Assembly: GCA_040751775.1 (NCBI GenBank)
Contig: JBFMGD010000019.1
Coordinates: 1-49,480, forward strand
Direction of reading: 5' to 3'
Source of the DNA: JBFMGD01 sp040751775
Lineage (GTDB): Bacteria; Bacillota; Dethiobacteria; DTU022
DNA length: 49,480 nucleotides
The notes under the pieces were generated by a model. The model ran no database searches. It worked only from the letters and a program-made list of their open reading frames with translations, and was not told where the DNA came from. Below, piece after piece: positions 1 through 8,104 of the stretch (position 1 is the first letter of the stretch; each line of letters starts with the position of its first letter). Both the position numbers and the translations under genes were made by a program.

Positions 1-1099
1 CTCTCTGGCGCAGGTCGGCGAATTCGCGCCTGAAAAATGACACCGTTTTTCTTTTCAGTTCCGCCCAGCTGCCCGCGGCGATAAGCAGGTAAACGAAAAG
101 GGCTGCGGCCAGGGCGACCAGCACCATCAGAACGCTGCTGCCGGCGATCCGGCTGGTACGCTCCGTTTGCTGGGGTGCCGCCTCTCCGGTCAGGTATTCG
201 TTAACCACATCGGCGAAGAGGACCACCGCACGCTCGGCATCCCCTTTATCATTTTCGTGGGCACCTACTTCCACCAGGATCGAGGATGAATCCAAATCCT
301 GGTTGTAGCTGCCTGGAGCCGAGAGTATTCCCTTGACCAGGCCCGGGTGCCTCTCATCTGCAATACCCTTTAAATCCTGGGCCAACTGCATATTACTCTC
401 GGCATTCTGGTTTTGCGCGCCCACCACCAGGAGAAGCTGGGTCACCGGTTCGCCTTCAACCACTTCGGCGTACTCTTCCGGCGGTACGGCGTCACGGTGT
501 AGATCGATGATGATATCGGCCTCTTCTTCTATGAGCAGCTTCTCCGCAGTGCGGCGGGAACGCTGGTAAGCCCCGGCATCGTGGGGGACATGTGTTTCGG
601 TTTCGTGTACCGTTTCCACGCCCTGCTCCTCCAGGGCCTCGCTGAAGGTATCTCCTACATCGAGAATCCCCCCGCCTTGATCGATGCTTTCCGTTCCATC
701 ATCAGGCACATAAGATTCGGCGCCGTGCGAGTGATAGATCCCTACTTTTGGTTTTCCCTCATCCGCTTGAACCGGGCGGGTGTTTAATTCGTCTGTTCCG
801 GCGGCTGCGCTGCTCTCGCGGATCTCTTCCGCCCAGGCCGTGTCATTTTCAATCGAGGTAACGCGAAACCGGCGGTTAGAGCGGTCGATAAATTCATTGC
901 CGACATGTAAAATGCGGGCGGTGCGCAGCAAAACAGCGCCATCCGCTTGATTGAGCATGGAGAAATAGCCATCCGTGCGTTCGGATTGGTTCAGCAGGTC
1001 AAAAAAATCATGTTCCTGGGAGGCGGCGTGCGGGATGAGTAACCCTCCCCAGGAAAAAGCCATTAAGCCCAGTACAACCCAGGTTAGCACCGCTTTCAT
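1..1099 (-). CDS. spoIIP: Stage II sporulation protein P (SpoIIP), 3' end cut by window
   Basis: Read by hand from the minus strand: an open frame runs from ATG at 1099 to the window edge, about 366 codons with no stop. The first ~25 residues form a signal peptide or membrane anchor. The segment GIYHSHGAESYVPDDGT, the later IIIDLHRDAVPP and the VEVGAHEN stretch are the conserved SpoIIP amidase/endopeptidase core, including the His and Glu zinc ligands. In the family, SpoIIP works with SpoIID and SpoIIM to thin septal peptidoglycan during engulfment. A second hydrophobic helix lies near residues 325-345, followed by basic residues. An AGGAGG lies 13 nt before the ATG, a longish spacing. It follows the DUF1614 gene by 45 bp, so probably the same transcript. 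The C-terminus is outside the window. The family call is firm. Confidence 0.93.
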   Translation of the reverse strand, partial: MKAVLTWVVLGLMAFSWGGLLIPHAASQEHDFFDLLNQSERTDGYFSMLNQADGAVLLRTARILHVGNEFIDRSNRRFRVTSIENDTAWAEEIRESSAAAGTDELNTRPVQADEGKPKVGIYHSHGAESYVPDDGTESIDQGGGILDVGDTFSEALEEQGVETVHETETHVPHDAGAYQRSRRTAEKLLIEEEADIIIDLHRDAVPPEEYAEVVEGEPVTQLLLVVGAQNQNAESNMQLAQDLKGIADERHPGLVKGILSAPGSYNQDLDSSSILVEVGAHENDKGDAERAVVLFADVVNEYLTGEAAPQQTERTSRIAGSSVLMVLVALAAALFVYLLIAAGSWAELKRKTVSFFRREFADLRQR

Positions 1100-1144
1100 A
1101 ATAGAGCATTGTCCTCCTAATCTCATTGAAGTGAACGCATAAGA

Positions 1145-1840
1145 TTATTCCTCGTGCTGTGTTTCATCTGTTTCGGCCTCAGAGCCCGGTTCGCGCAACC
1201 CCCGGCGCAGTTCAATCGGCCGTCCTTCTTCATGCGGCCCACCGCCCAGGCGTTCGCGGATTTCGCCGACCAGTTCCGCCAGGCCGAGGGCAATCAGGCC
1301 GGAGATCAGGGTCGCATCGAAGATACCGGCGCCGCCGATTACCAGGTTGCTGCTCGCGCCCCGGTAGAAAAGCTCGATTCTGGTAAAGATATCGTTCAGG
1401 ACAATTGACCCCACACCGGCGATAAAAGACGACCGGCGGGAGCGCCCGGCCAGGTAGCCCGCCGTTCCGGCGATCAGCGCCACCAGGTAAAGCGGGTCCA
1501 TCAGAAAAGCGTACGTGGGCTCCAGCGGAATAATTTTCAACACCAGGTAGACCACTACCGCGGTGATCAACAAGGCGATCGCCGCCCGGAACCGCTCCGC
1601 GGCGGTGCCGGCCTTGACAAAAAGATAGCCAACCAGGATTAGGGGGATAATCCCTCCCCCGATATTTATTGCCAGAGTGCTGGTCAGCGGTATATCGGGT
1701 AGAAAGCCGCCGACGAGCATCGCTCCGATAAAAACCAGCGCCGCCCGGTCAGTCAGACGCAACCGGTCCAACACTCTTTGCGCCAGCCCCAGAAAAACCA
1801 GGATCGAAATTACCAGCAAGATAATCATGCCTACAGGCAT
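1145..1840 (-). CDS. DUF1614 family integral membrane protein
   Basis: A 231-residue polytopic membrane protein with about six or seven hydrophobic helices over residues 3-205 and a charged, Glu-rich C-terminal tail. The Gly-rich segments (INIGGGIIP, VIGGAGIFDATLISG) fit DUF1614, a family of unknown function that I recall next to spoIIP in several Clostridia. The start is supported by AAGGAGG 7 nt before the ATG. The order fni, DUF1614, spoIIP on one strand suggests a sporulation or envelope role, but this is inference from position only. A hairpin at 1923-1941 separates it from fni, so it may have its own promoter; I could not identify one with confidence. Confidence 0.8.
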   Translation of the reverse strand: MPVGMIILLVISILVFLGLAQRVLDRLRLTDRAALVFIGAMLVGGFLPDIPLTSTLAINIGGGIIPLILVGYLFVKAGTAAERFRAAIALLITAVVVYLVLKIIPLEPTYAFLMDPLYLVALIAGTAGYLAGRSRRSSFIAGVGSIVLNDIFTRIELFYRGASSNLVIGGAGIFDATLISGLIALGLAELVGEIRERLGGGPHEEGRPIELRRGLREPGSEAETDETQHEE

Positions 1841-1922
1841 CGGCCGTCCTCCTTGTTCACTGTCATGAATTTATCTTTTCCGTGGATACCGCATTTATGC
1901 AGCTTTACTAGACAGTGGGACA

Positions 1923-1941
1923 GGGGACAGTCCTTGTCCCC
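1923..1941 (-). terminator. Small hairpin after fni (GGGGACAG-type palindrome)
   Basis: GGGGACA and TGTCCCC form a perfect 7-bp stem with a 5-nt loop, just after the fni stop. There is no T-run after it in the direction of fni, so it is a weak terminator or a transcript-end hairpin. Its core resembles hairpins near 11449 and 39583. Confidence 0.45.
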
Positions 1942-1947
1942 CCATTT

Positions 1948-2997
1948 TTAGCGGCGGGCGTATGCAGCGGTGTCGATACCGCGCTGTTGGAGCCAGGAGG
2001 CGGTGAAGCCGGTGATGACCAGGGGAACCCTGTGCAGTTGATCCAGCGTAGTGGCGCCGGTCATGAGCATGATCATGCGCAGTTCTTGCTCAATGCGTTT
2101 AATTTCTTTGATCAGCCGTTCCCGGCCGTGGTGGATGAGCAGGTATACCGGCAAGCCGGCCAAACCCGCGGCCTTCGCCCCCAGGGCGAGGCTTTTGGCG
2201 ATGTTCAGGCTGGAGGTCATGCCTCCGGCGGCAAGCACCGCGATGCGATCGTCCACGGACGCCAGCACTTCGAGTAAACTGACAGCTGTGGGGATGCCCC
2301 ATTTGAGCAGTTCCGGTGAAATCCGCCTGCCGGAGCGGCGATTTTCGATCGCCAAAAAATTGGTGCCGCCCTGACCGCCGACATCAATGGCGGCGACGCC
2401 TGCCTCTTTTAAACAAATGGCCTGTTCTCGGGCAATGCCGAAACCGACTTCTTTGACGATTACCGGTACCGCCGCCGCCTTGACAATCTGTTCAATCCGT
2501 GCCAGCGTGCCGCGGAAAGCACAGTCGCCTTCGCCCATGGCCAGTTCCTGGGGCACATTGAGGTGAATCTGGACTGCATCCGCCTCGACCATCTGCACCG
2601 CGCGCCGCGCCATCTCCGGTGAAGCATAAGAGCCGAGATTAGCCCAGACAACGCCCCGCGGGTTTGCCCGGCGCACTACTCGGTAGGTCGATTCTACCGC
2701 CGGATTCTCCAGCGCAGCCATCTGAGAACCGAGGGCCATTGCCAGGCCGCATTCCGCGGCCACGCCGGCCAGCGCCGCGTTAATGCGCCTGGCCAGCGGC
2801 GTTCCCCCGGTTACCGCGTTAATAAAAAGAGGCGACCGTAAAGTTTTACCCAAAAGGGTTGTCTTTACGGTAACCTCGTTTAAATTGCACTCCGGCAGGC
2901 AATTATGCACAAAATGAATGCCCGAAAAGTCAGCAAGACCGGGTTTTTGCCGTACTGTTAAGCGGATATGCTCGTCCTTGCGACGCAGCCGGTGCAT
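1948..2997 (-). CDS. fni: Type 2 isopentenyl-diphosphate delta-isomerase
   Basis: A 349-residue FMN-dependent IDI-2 that interconverts isopentenyl and dimethylallyl diphosphate in the cytoplasm. Visible family signatures are the N-terminal RRKDEHI, FINAVTGGT, LGSQMAALENP, the VQIHLNVPQEL block, VIVKEVGFGI, the Gly-rich phosphate/FMN segment VGGQGGTNF, and AAGGMTSSLNIAKSLALGA. The length is typical. The ATG follows directly on the stop codon of the upstream ispH-S1 gene, so the two are almost certainly co-transcribed. Bacteria with the methylerythritol-phosphate pathway get both isomers from IspH, so the isomerase is there to balance the pool. This is a neat functional pairing with its neighbour. 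Confidence 0.96.
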   Translation of the reverse strand: MHRLRRKDEHIRLTVRQKPGLADFSGIHFVHNCLPECNLNEVTVKTTLLGKTLRSPLFINAVTGGTPLARRINAALAGVAAECGLAMALGSQMAALENPAVESTYRVVRRANPRGVVWANLGSYASPEMARRAVQMVEADAVQIHLNVPQELAMGEGDCAFRGTLARIEQIVKAAAVPVIVKEVGFGIAREQAICLKEAGVAAIDVGGQGGTNFLAIENRRSGRRISPELLKWGIPTAVSLLEVLASVDDRIAVLAAGGMTSSLNIAKSLALGAKAAGLAGLPVYLLIHHGRERLIKEIKRIEQELRMIMLMTGATTLDQLHRVPLVITGFTASWLQQRGIDTAAYARR

Positions 2998-5043
2998 CTA
3001 ATCCGGTTCTGCCTCATCGGCGGCTGTCTCTTTAGCCGCGCCGTCTTTTTCTGATCCGGACTGATCGAAAAGGTCTCCAAAAACATCGCCCAGGGTAACG
3101 TTGCCGTTATCCGCGGTGCGGTCTACAGCGCCCGCGGCATAATGCGCTACTCCCTTGGCTTCCTTGACACTGAGACTGATCCGTTTTGCAGCCGGTTTAA
3201 TCTCTAAAATTTTAACCTCTACTTTTTCGCCTTCCTTCAACACTTCCGAGGGGTGTTTCACGTGATAGTCAGCGATTTGCGAGATATGAGCCAGGCCTTC
3301 AACACCCGGCCTCAGTTCGATAAATGCGCCGAAAGCGGCCAGACGTGTCACCTTGCCGACCATCATCTCTCCCTCTTTGATCTCTTGAACCGCCTTTGAC
3401 CAGGGATCCGGCAGAACTTGTCTCAAGCTTAAACTGATCCGTTCTTTTTCCGGGATCACTTCCAGCACTTTTACCTCAATTTGATCGCCGACTTTTAACA
3501 CTTCCTGGGGATGGCCGACCCTTTCCCAGGCCAGTTCAGAAATATGGACAAGGCCGTCAATACCGCCGACGTCTACAAAAGCGCCAAAGTTGGTCAGCCG
3601 CCGCACGGTTCCAGGGATCACCGATCCCGGCACCAGCGCTCTTAAGGTTTTATCTTTTTCCCGGGAGCTCTCTTCTTCCAGCACTTTTTTCCGGGAGAGG
3701 ATTACTTTGTCCTTGCCCCGGTTGTATTCAATAACCTTGAAGAGAACTTTTTCCTTGATAAAGCTCGTAAAATCGGGGACATAGCGAGTATCCACCAGGG
3801 ATCCGGGCATAAAACCTTCCAGACCCGCTCCCAGGTCGATCACCATGCCGGCGGGGACAACCTGTTTGACCAGGCCTTCGAGGATCGTCTCCTGTTCAAA
3901 GGCTTGTTCCAACTCCGACAGCCTTTTTTCTTTGGCCAGCCGCTTATGCGACACAACGACCTTTCCATCCTGATCATCAACGCTGAGCACGGTAACTTCT
4001 ATCTCATCGCCCGGCTTGAAGCGTTCGGTAAGCGTTTCTCCCTCAGTCAAGTAAAGTTCATTTTTCGGTAGCAGCGCTTCGGTTTTATAACCGATGTCAA
4101 CAAAAACTTCGTCTTCGGTTACCCGTGCCACCTTTCCGACAACCTGTTCGCCCGCCTGAACCTGAACAAGTTTAATCTCGTCCTCAAAAGCGAACGCTGT
4201 TTCATTTTCGGCTGCAAACTCCTCATTCTCCATTCTTTCCACAACCTCCTTTATCGTCCAATGGGGAGTGGACGTGCCGGCGGTAATACCGACCACACGG
4301 CAACCCGTAAAAAACTGCGGGTCCAGCTCCCCGGCGCCTGCCACCCGACAGGTTGGCTTGATGCGCCGGCATATCTCAACCATGGTGTTGGTATTGGCGC
4401 TGGAGGCGCTTCCCACAACCACCACGGCATCAACCTCTGCTGCAATATTCCTTAACTCCTCTTGCCTTAACCCGGTTTCCGGACAAAGTGTATCGAAAAC
4501 CAGGCCCCCGGAGGTTTTCTCCAAAAAAAGCTTCTTGATCTCTGCATAGTCTGACCGGTCGCCCGTGGTCTGGGCCAGCAATGCCGCCGGTTCGTCTAAA
4601 CTTAGTTTGTCCATCTCCGCGGCCGTAGAAACCACCACCGCACTTTCCCCGGCCCAACCGGTCACTCCCTGCACTTCGGGGTGAGAAGAATCCCCAAAGA
4701 TAATCACGCGGGTTCCTTCAGCAGCCAGCTCGGCGGCCAGCCTTTGCAGCCGGCGCACCCGGGAGCAGGTGCAGTCGATCACCGCCAGGCCCTGGTTGCG
4801 AATCTGTTCCAGGACCGCTGGGGTCACACCGTGCGTTCTGATCACCAGAGTCGAACCGGACGCCTCTGCCGGAGAGCTGACGCTGTAAACCCCGTGGTCG
4901 GCCAGGTAACTGCTGACCGATTCATTGTGAACCAGTGGACCAAGTGTCTGGATATTTCCCTCCCGGGCGGCGTCGAGCACTGTCTGAATCGCTTTTTTAA
5001 CTCCCGAGCAAAAACCGGCATACTCCGCCAACTTGACCTGCAA
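2998..5043 (-). CDS. ispH: IspH (HMBPP reductase) fused to ribosomal protein S1
   Basis: A 681-residue fusion. Residues 1-280 are IspH, the 4Fe-4S enzyme that makes IPP and DMAPP in the last MEP-pathway step: cluster cysteines sit in GFCSG (Cys12), DCTC and TLCPETG, with the substrate-binding histidine in LVHNE. Residues ~295-630 hold four S1 RNA-binding repeats (for example LTNFGAFVDVGGIDGLVHIS and AAFGAFIELRPGVEGLAHIS), then an acidic tail. This ispH-rpsA fusion is known in Clostridia; the S1 part is presumed to act in translation. The start is TTG at 5043, supported by GGAGGT 8 nt upstream. No frameshift or internal stop is seen, so this looks like one polypeptide. fni follows with no gap. 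Confidence 0.96.
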   Translation of the reverse strand: MQVKLAEYAGFCSGVKKAIQTVLDAAREGNIQTLGPLVHNESVSSYLADHGVYSVSSPAEASGSTLVIRTHGVTPAVLEQIRNQGLAVIDCTCSRVRRLQRLAAELAAEGTRVIIFGDSSHPEVQGVTGWAGESAVVVSTAAEMDKLSLDEPAALLAQTTGDRSDYAEIKKLFLEKTSGGLVFDTLCPETGLRQEELRNIAAEVDAVVVVGSASSANTNTMVEICRRIKPTCRVAGAGELDPQFFTGCRVVGITAGTSTPHWTIKEVVERMENEEFAAENETAFAFEDEIKLVQVQAGEQVVGKVARVTEDEVFVDIGYKTEALLPKNELYLTEGETLTERFKPGDEIEVTVLSVDDQDGKVVVSHKRLAKEKRLSELEQAFEQETILEGLVKQVVPAGMVIDLGAGLEGFMPGSLVDTRYVPDFTSFIKEKVLFKVIEYNRGKDKVILSRKKVLEEESSREKDKTLRALVPGSVIPGTVRRLTNFGAFVDVGGIDGLVHISELAWERVGHPQEVLKVGDQIEVKVLEVIPEKERISLSLRQVLPDPWSKAVQEIKEGEMMVGKVTRLAAFGAFIELRPGVEGLAHISQIADYHVKHPSEVLKEGEKVEVKILEIKPAAKRISLSVKEAKGVAHYAAGAVDRTADNGNVTLGDVFGDLFDQSGSEKDGAAKETAADEAEPD

Positions 5044-5086
5044 GCAATCAAACCTCCAAGCGGTAAACCCGGCGGAATTAGCTTAA

Positions 5087-5719
5087 TCATTCCGGCGTAT
5101 TATTATCACTGTCAACGCCGCCGGGAAACAATTTTTTGATCTGACCCATGATTACCGCGCTCATCTGATCCAGCATCTCTTTCTTTTCTTGCCGCCCGTT
5201 GAAATCTAAAAGCGGTAAAGAAAATGGCGGCCCAATGTTGATTTGCAGCGGGCGGCAAGGCCGGTACGGTCCGACAATCGCCACCGGCAAAATTGGCACA
5301 GGATGGCGTCCGGCAATCAGCGCCGTACCGTGCTGTGCTTTCTGCAACCGGCCGCTTTTACTGCGCGTCCCTTCCGGGAATAGGCTCAACACTTTCCCCT
5401 CTTTGAGCAGCTGATATGACCTGCGAATCGCTCCGTAATCGGCAACGGACCGGTTAACCGGAAAAGCACCCACTTTGTTTAAGAGAAACGCCACAAACCA
5501 GTTCTGAAACAGCTCATTTTTAGCCATGAAATGCACGCGCAGGCGCGCCGGAACAGCTGAACCCACGGCAAAAGGATCAAGCCAGGAGATATGGTTTGAA
5601 CAAATAATCAAAGGGCCATCCGCCGGGATATTTTCCTTACCTTCTATCCGCCAGCGGTAAAATAATTTAAATAAGACCACAAATACAAAGCGTCCGAACC
5701 GGTAGAGCATCTGCTTCAC
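5087..5719 (-). CDS. plsC: 1-acyl-sn-glycerol-3-phosphate acyltransferase
   Basis: A 210-residue PlsC-type acyltransferase that makes phosphatidic acid at the inner face of the membrane. The catalytic HX4D block is CSNHISWLDP near residue 40, and the FPEGTRS substrate motif is near residue 115; an N-terminal hydrophobic stretch anchors it. The GTG at 5719 overlaps its own Shine-Dalgarno region; the in-frame ATG at 5710, about 9 nt after AAAGG, may be the true start, giving 207 residues. It lies 14 bp after cmk and 43 bp before ispH-S1. The cmk-plsC-ispH/rpsA order is common in Clostridia. Confidence 0.93.
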   Translation of the reverse strand: MKQMLYRFGRFVFVVLFKLFYRWRIEGKENIPADGPLIICSNHISWLDPFAVGSAVPARLRVHFMAKNELFQNWFVAFLLNKVGAFPVNRSVADYGAIRRSYQLLKEGKVLSLFPEGTRSKSGRLQKAQHGTALIAGRHPVPILPVAIVGPYRPCRPLQINIGPPFSLPLLDFNGRQEKKEMLDQMSAVIMGQIKKLFPGGVDSDNNTPE

Positions 5720-5733
5720 CCTTTGTTTCTGTC

Positions 5734-6408
5734 TTAAGCCTTCCGGACTGCAGTCAAAATCCGTGCGACTACTTCTTCAAAAGAAAGAGCGGTTGTGTCG
5801 ATCACGGCAGCATCGGCGGCTATGGTCAACGGAGAATCGGCGCGCTGAGAATCGATCCGATCTCTTTCGCCAATTTCTGTTTCCACTGCATTCTGGGAGA
5901 GGGTCACGCCTCGCTCACGCTGTTCCTGAAGACGCCGGCGCGCTCTTTCGGATAAAGCGGCATCCAGGTAAAACTTATAGTCAGCGTCCGGAATAACCCG
6001 GGTCCCGATATCACGGCCGTCCATAACGATGCCCGGAGACCGCGCCGCGATAGCTTGCTGCATGCCCACCAACCGGCGGCGTACTTCCGGTAAACAGGAA
6101 ACCGGTGAAACCGCTTGATTTATGTAGGGTTTGCGAATTTCCGCGGTGACATCTTCTCCATCGAGCAGCACGCCCTGTTTTTCCGTGAAATCGATCGCGG
6201 TCTGCTCGAGAATCGCCTCAACAGCAGGCCGGTCTTCCAGGGATATATTACGGCGCAACAGTTTAAGCGTAATAGCCCGGTACATGGCGCCTGTATCCAG
6301 ATACTTCAAGTTCAGACGCCGCGCTATCTCCCGGGCTACAGTACTTTTACCTGCTCCTGCCGGACCATCAATGGCAATTTTAAGAGTAGGGCTAGAATTT
6401 AACGACAT
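5734..6408 (-). CDS. cmk: Cytidylate kinase
   Basis: A 224-residue (d)CMP kinase that phosphorylates CMP and dCMP with ATP in the cytoplasm. The P-loop GPAGAGKST is at residues 15-23. The CMP-binding segments LDTGAMYRA and VMDGRDIGT, and the lid region RARRRLQEQRERG, are intact. The length fits the family. The Shine-Dalgarno site is weak (A/G-rich only), so the exact start is moderately sure. It follows aroH by 68 bp and leads the plsC, ispH-S1, fni run. Confidence 0.96.
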   Translation of the reverse strand: MSLNSSPTLKIAIDGPAGAGKSTVAREIARRLNLKYLDTGAMYRAITLKLLRRNISLEDRPAVEAILEQTAIDFTEKQGVLLDGEDVTAEIRKPYINQAVSPVSCLPEVRRRLVGMQQAIAARSPGIVMDGRDIGTRVIPDADYKFYLDAALSERARRRLQEQRERGVTLSQNAVETEIGERDRIDSQRADSPLTIAADAAVIDTTALSFEEVVARILTAVRKA

Positions 6409-6476
6409 TTTATTATTCTTTTCGCTATATCTGAGGAAATACCTTTTTTTACTGCAAAACTGTGCGGCTGAAACTA

Positions 6477-6827
6477 TTACAGCTCCCGCAGCCGGTATGT
6501 TTCACCGAGATAGATATGCTTGATCTCCTCCGGGGGCAACTCCGTATTGACCAGCATTAAAACCCTGATGCATTGGGGCAGCGATTCGGGCACATCTATT
6601 TCCACATGGCAGAAAAGCGGTACGGTCTGCCAACCCATTTCCCGGGCGGCCCGGGCTGGAAACGCGGCATTCAGATCGGGTGTCGCCGAAAAGTGGACGG
6701 CTGCGATATCGCGCAGGGCCACTCCATTCTGCTCGATCATCCGCGCCAGAAGTTGTCCGGTAGCCGCAAGGATATCTGCCCGGTTGTTTCCGGCTGCTGT
6801 CACCGCGCCCCTGATCCCTCGCACCAT
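6477..6827 (-). CDS. aroH: Chorismate mutase, AroH type
   Basis: A ~116-residue monofunctional chorismate mutase of the trimeric AroH class, which converts chorismate to prephenate for Phe/Tyr synthesis. Family marks are RGIRGAVT at the N-terminus (active-site Arg), ATPDLNAAFPARAAR, the Glu in the HVEIDVP strand, CIRVLMLV (second active-site Arg) and HIYLGE (Tyr). I chose the ATG at 6827, preceded by GGACGGTG; a GTG three codons upstream (6836) is the alternative. It sits between a hypothetical gene and cmk. No other shikimate-pathway gene is in the window. Confidence 0.93.
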   Translation of the reverse strand: MVRGIRGAVTAAGNNRADILAATGQLLARMIEQNGVALRDIAAVHFSATPDLNAAFPARAAREMGWQTVPLFCHVEIDVPESLPQCIRVLMLVNTELPPEEIKHIYLGETYRLREL

Positions 6828-6855
6828 ATTAAACACCGTCCATCAGTATAAATGA

Positions 6856-7362
6856 TTATTCGTTGGGAACAGCCCAGCCGACCAGCACGCGATCGCCGCC
6901 TGTTTCGATCAGATCGCCGGCACGCGGGTACAGCAGGCCGAACGTCGATATTACTTCCACGACAGCCGGCAGGCCGTGGCTTTCCTCACCTGATACCTCA
7001 ATCAAATCTCCGGGATGCACGTAGATTAGCAGCGGCTGCGATCCGAGGTTTCCGGCAGGCACCCCGTTGCACAGCACTGCCAAGGGACCGTCGCCTTCCC
7101 TTAATACCAACTCAATCCAGTATAAATCCCGAAACAGATGCTGCCGGTTATTGCCGAGCCTTTTAGAGGTTAGCAGCTCTTCTGTCCAGCGATAGGGCGC
7201 CCCTTCGAGGGATTCAAGGCGGTTCAGATAATAACGAACTCGATCATGAGTCATCAGCAACTGGCCGGCCAACAGCAGTGCCAGGCTGATGCAGATCAAC
7301 CGGAGCAGAAAGCGTTCTACCTTGCGTGACCAGGCGATAAAGCGACGCTGTAGAAAGTTCAT
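6856..7362 (-). CDS. Single-pass membrane protein of unknown function
   Basis: A 168-residue protein I do not recognise. It has basic residues at the N-terminus, one hydrophobic helix at about residues 18-38 and then a ~130-residue domain rich in beta-type sequence (VLCNGVPAGNL, LIYVHPGDLIEVSG, GDRVLVGWAVPNE), probably outside the membrane. The LIEVSG and LIETGG repeats hint at a small beta-barrel or sandwich. The start at 7362 is fixed by AAGGAGAG about 9 nt upstream, but that site lies inside a 21-bp hairpin (7366-7410). aroH begins about 29 bp after its stop. Function cannot be assigned. Confidence 0.72.
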   Translation of the reverse strand: MNFLQRRFIAWSRKVERFLLRLICISLALLLAGQLLMTHDRVRYYLNRLESLEGAPYRWTEELLTSKRLGNNRQHLFRDLYWIELVLREGDGPLAVLCNGVPAGNLGSQPLLIYVHPGDLIEVSGEESHGLPAVVEVISTFGLLYPRAGDLIETGGDRVLVGWAVPNE

Positions 7363-7365
7363 GAA

Positions 7366-7410
7366 AATTTTCTCTCCTTACCCTCATTTTGAGGTTAAGG
7401 AGAGAAAATT
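7366..7410 (-). promoter_or_regulatory. 21-bp hairpin that buries the Shine-Dalgarno site of the 7362 gene
   Basis: Arms 7366-7386 and 7390-7410 are complementary over 21 bp with one G-T mismatch and a 3-nt loop. In the minus-strand RNA the right half holds AAGGAGAG, the ribosome site of the gene starting at 7362, fully paired. Only 3 nt separate the stem from the ATG. No U-run of note follows, so an intrinsic terminator is less likely than a translational block or an RNA-processing signal. Confidence 0.7.
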
Positions 7411-7438
7411 ATACCGCTTTCGGCGGTCTTTTCGGCCC

Positions 7439-7933
7439 TTATTTTAATTCTTGCTCCCGAAGTCTCTGTTTCTGAATCTCCGCGAATTTAAAAAAGAGGC
7501 GTTCCAGCTCGCGACCGCAGAGGTTCAGCTGGACCGGCTCAATAATCTCCATCCGCCTGAATTCATCCTTGCTGACAAAACGGAGGCAATCTTCCAGGGT
7601 ATCGACGGTTACTTTAAGTTCCAGCGGGGCATATGAAATCGTAGACTGCTCCATTTCATCGTATACTGAGTACAACTCCATGAGCTCCAAATCGTCGATC
7701 CGCACTCCCTGCATCGGCACATTGCGCCACACATTCGCCTGCTGCTGGCGTAGCTCTTCAGCCACTTCCTTGGACCCCTTACCGCCGATAAAAAAGCGGG
7801 CCGGCCGTGGTAATCCCTTATAATCAAAACGAACCTTGACTTTTATCTTTTGCGCAAGATCGACCTGTTCCAGGCTCTTGGGGAATTCGGAAACCGTTTC
7901 CCTGCGTTCCAGATCCAGGTTTGAGCGAAGCAT
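7439..7933 (-). CDS. Conserved-looking soluble protein of unknown function
   Basis: A 164-residue soluble, charged protein with no signal peptide or membrane helix. It looks like an alternation of beta strands and helices ending in a long charged helix (residues ~140-164). I do not recognise a domain. The ATG at 7933 is preceded by AAAGGGGAG at fair spacing. It is followed after ~76 bp by the single-pass membrane protein gene, with the hairpin at 7366-7410 between them, so the pair may be co-transcribed. Codon use and base composition look like the neighbours, so no sign of transfer. Confidence 0.7.
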   Translation of the reverse strand: MLRSNLDLERRETVSEFPKSLEQVDLAQKIKVKVRFDYKGLPRPARFFIGGKGSKEVAEELRQQQANVWRNVPMQGVRIDDLELMELYSVYDEMEQSTISYAPLELKVTVDTLEDCLRFVSKDEFRRMEIIEPVQLNLCGRELERLFFKFAEIQKQRLREQELK

Positions 7934-8034
7934 TTATCTTAACTCCCCTTTATAACGCCTGTTTATGATTCTATTCTCTCATTTATCCTAATATCCTGCA
8001 AGAACCGCAATTAGGAGAGCCAATCCGGGGGCAA

Positions 8035-8092
8035 TATACTTAATTATCGCACTACACAACTGGCAGCACCCTGATTGCCATAATTAAGTATA
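8035..8092. repeat. Inverted repeat with 13-bp perfect arms
   Basis: Arms 8035-8047 (TATACTTAATTAT) and 8080-8092 are perfect inverted copies, with a smaller GGCA/TGCC stem (8062-8065 and 8076-8079) inside. It lies between the stop of the B12-transport ATPase and the promoter area of the 7933 gene. It probably ends the btu transcript as a folded 3' end, but there is no T-run; its role is unproven. Confidence 0.6.
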
Positions 8093-8104
8093 CTGTACCC
8101 TGAA

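Noticed and set aside
7366..7410. The 21-bp hairpin as an intrinsic terminator
   Set aside because: No run of four or more Us follows it in the minus-strand RNA, and it lies across a ribosome site.
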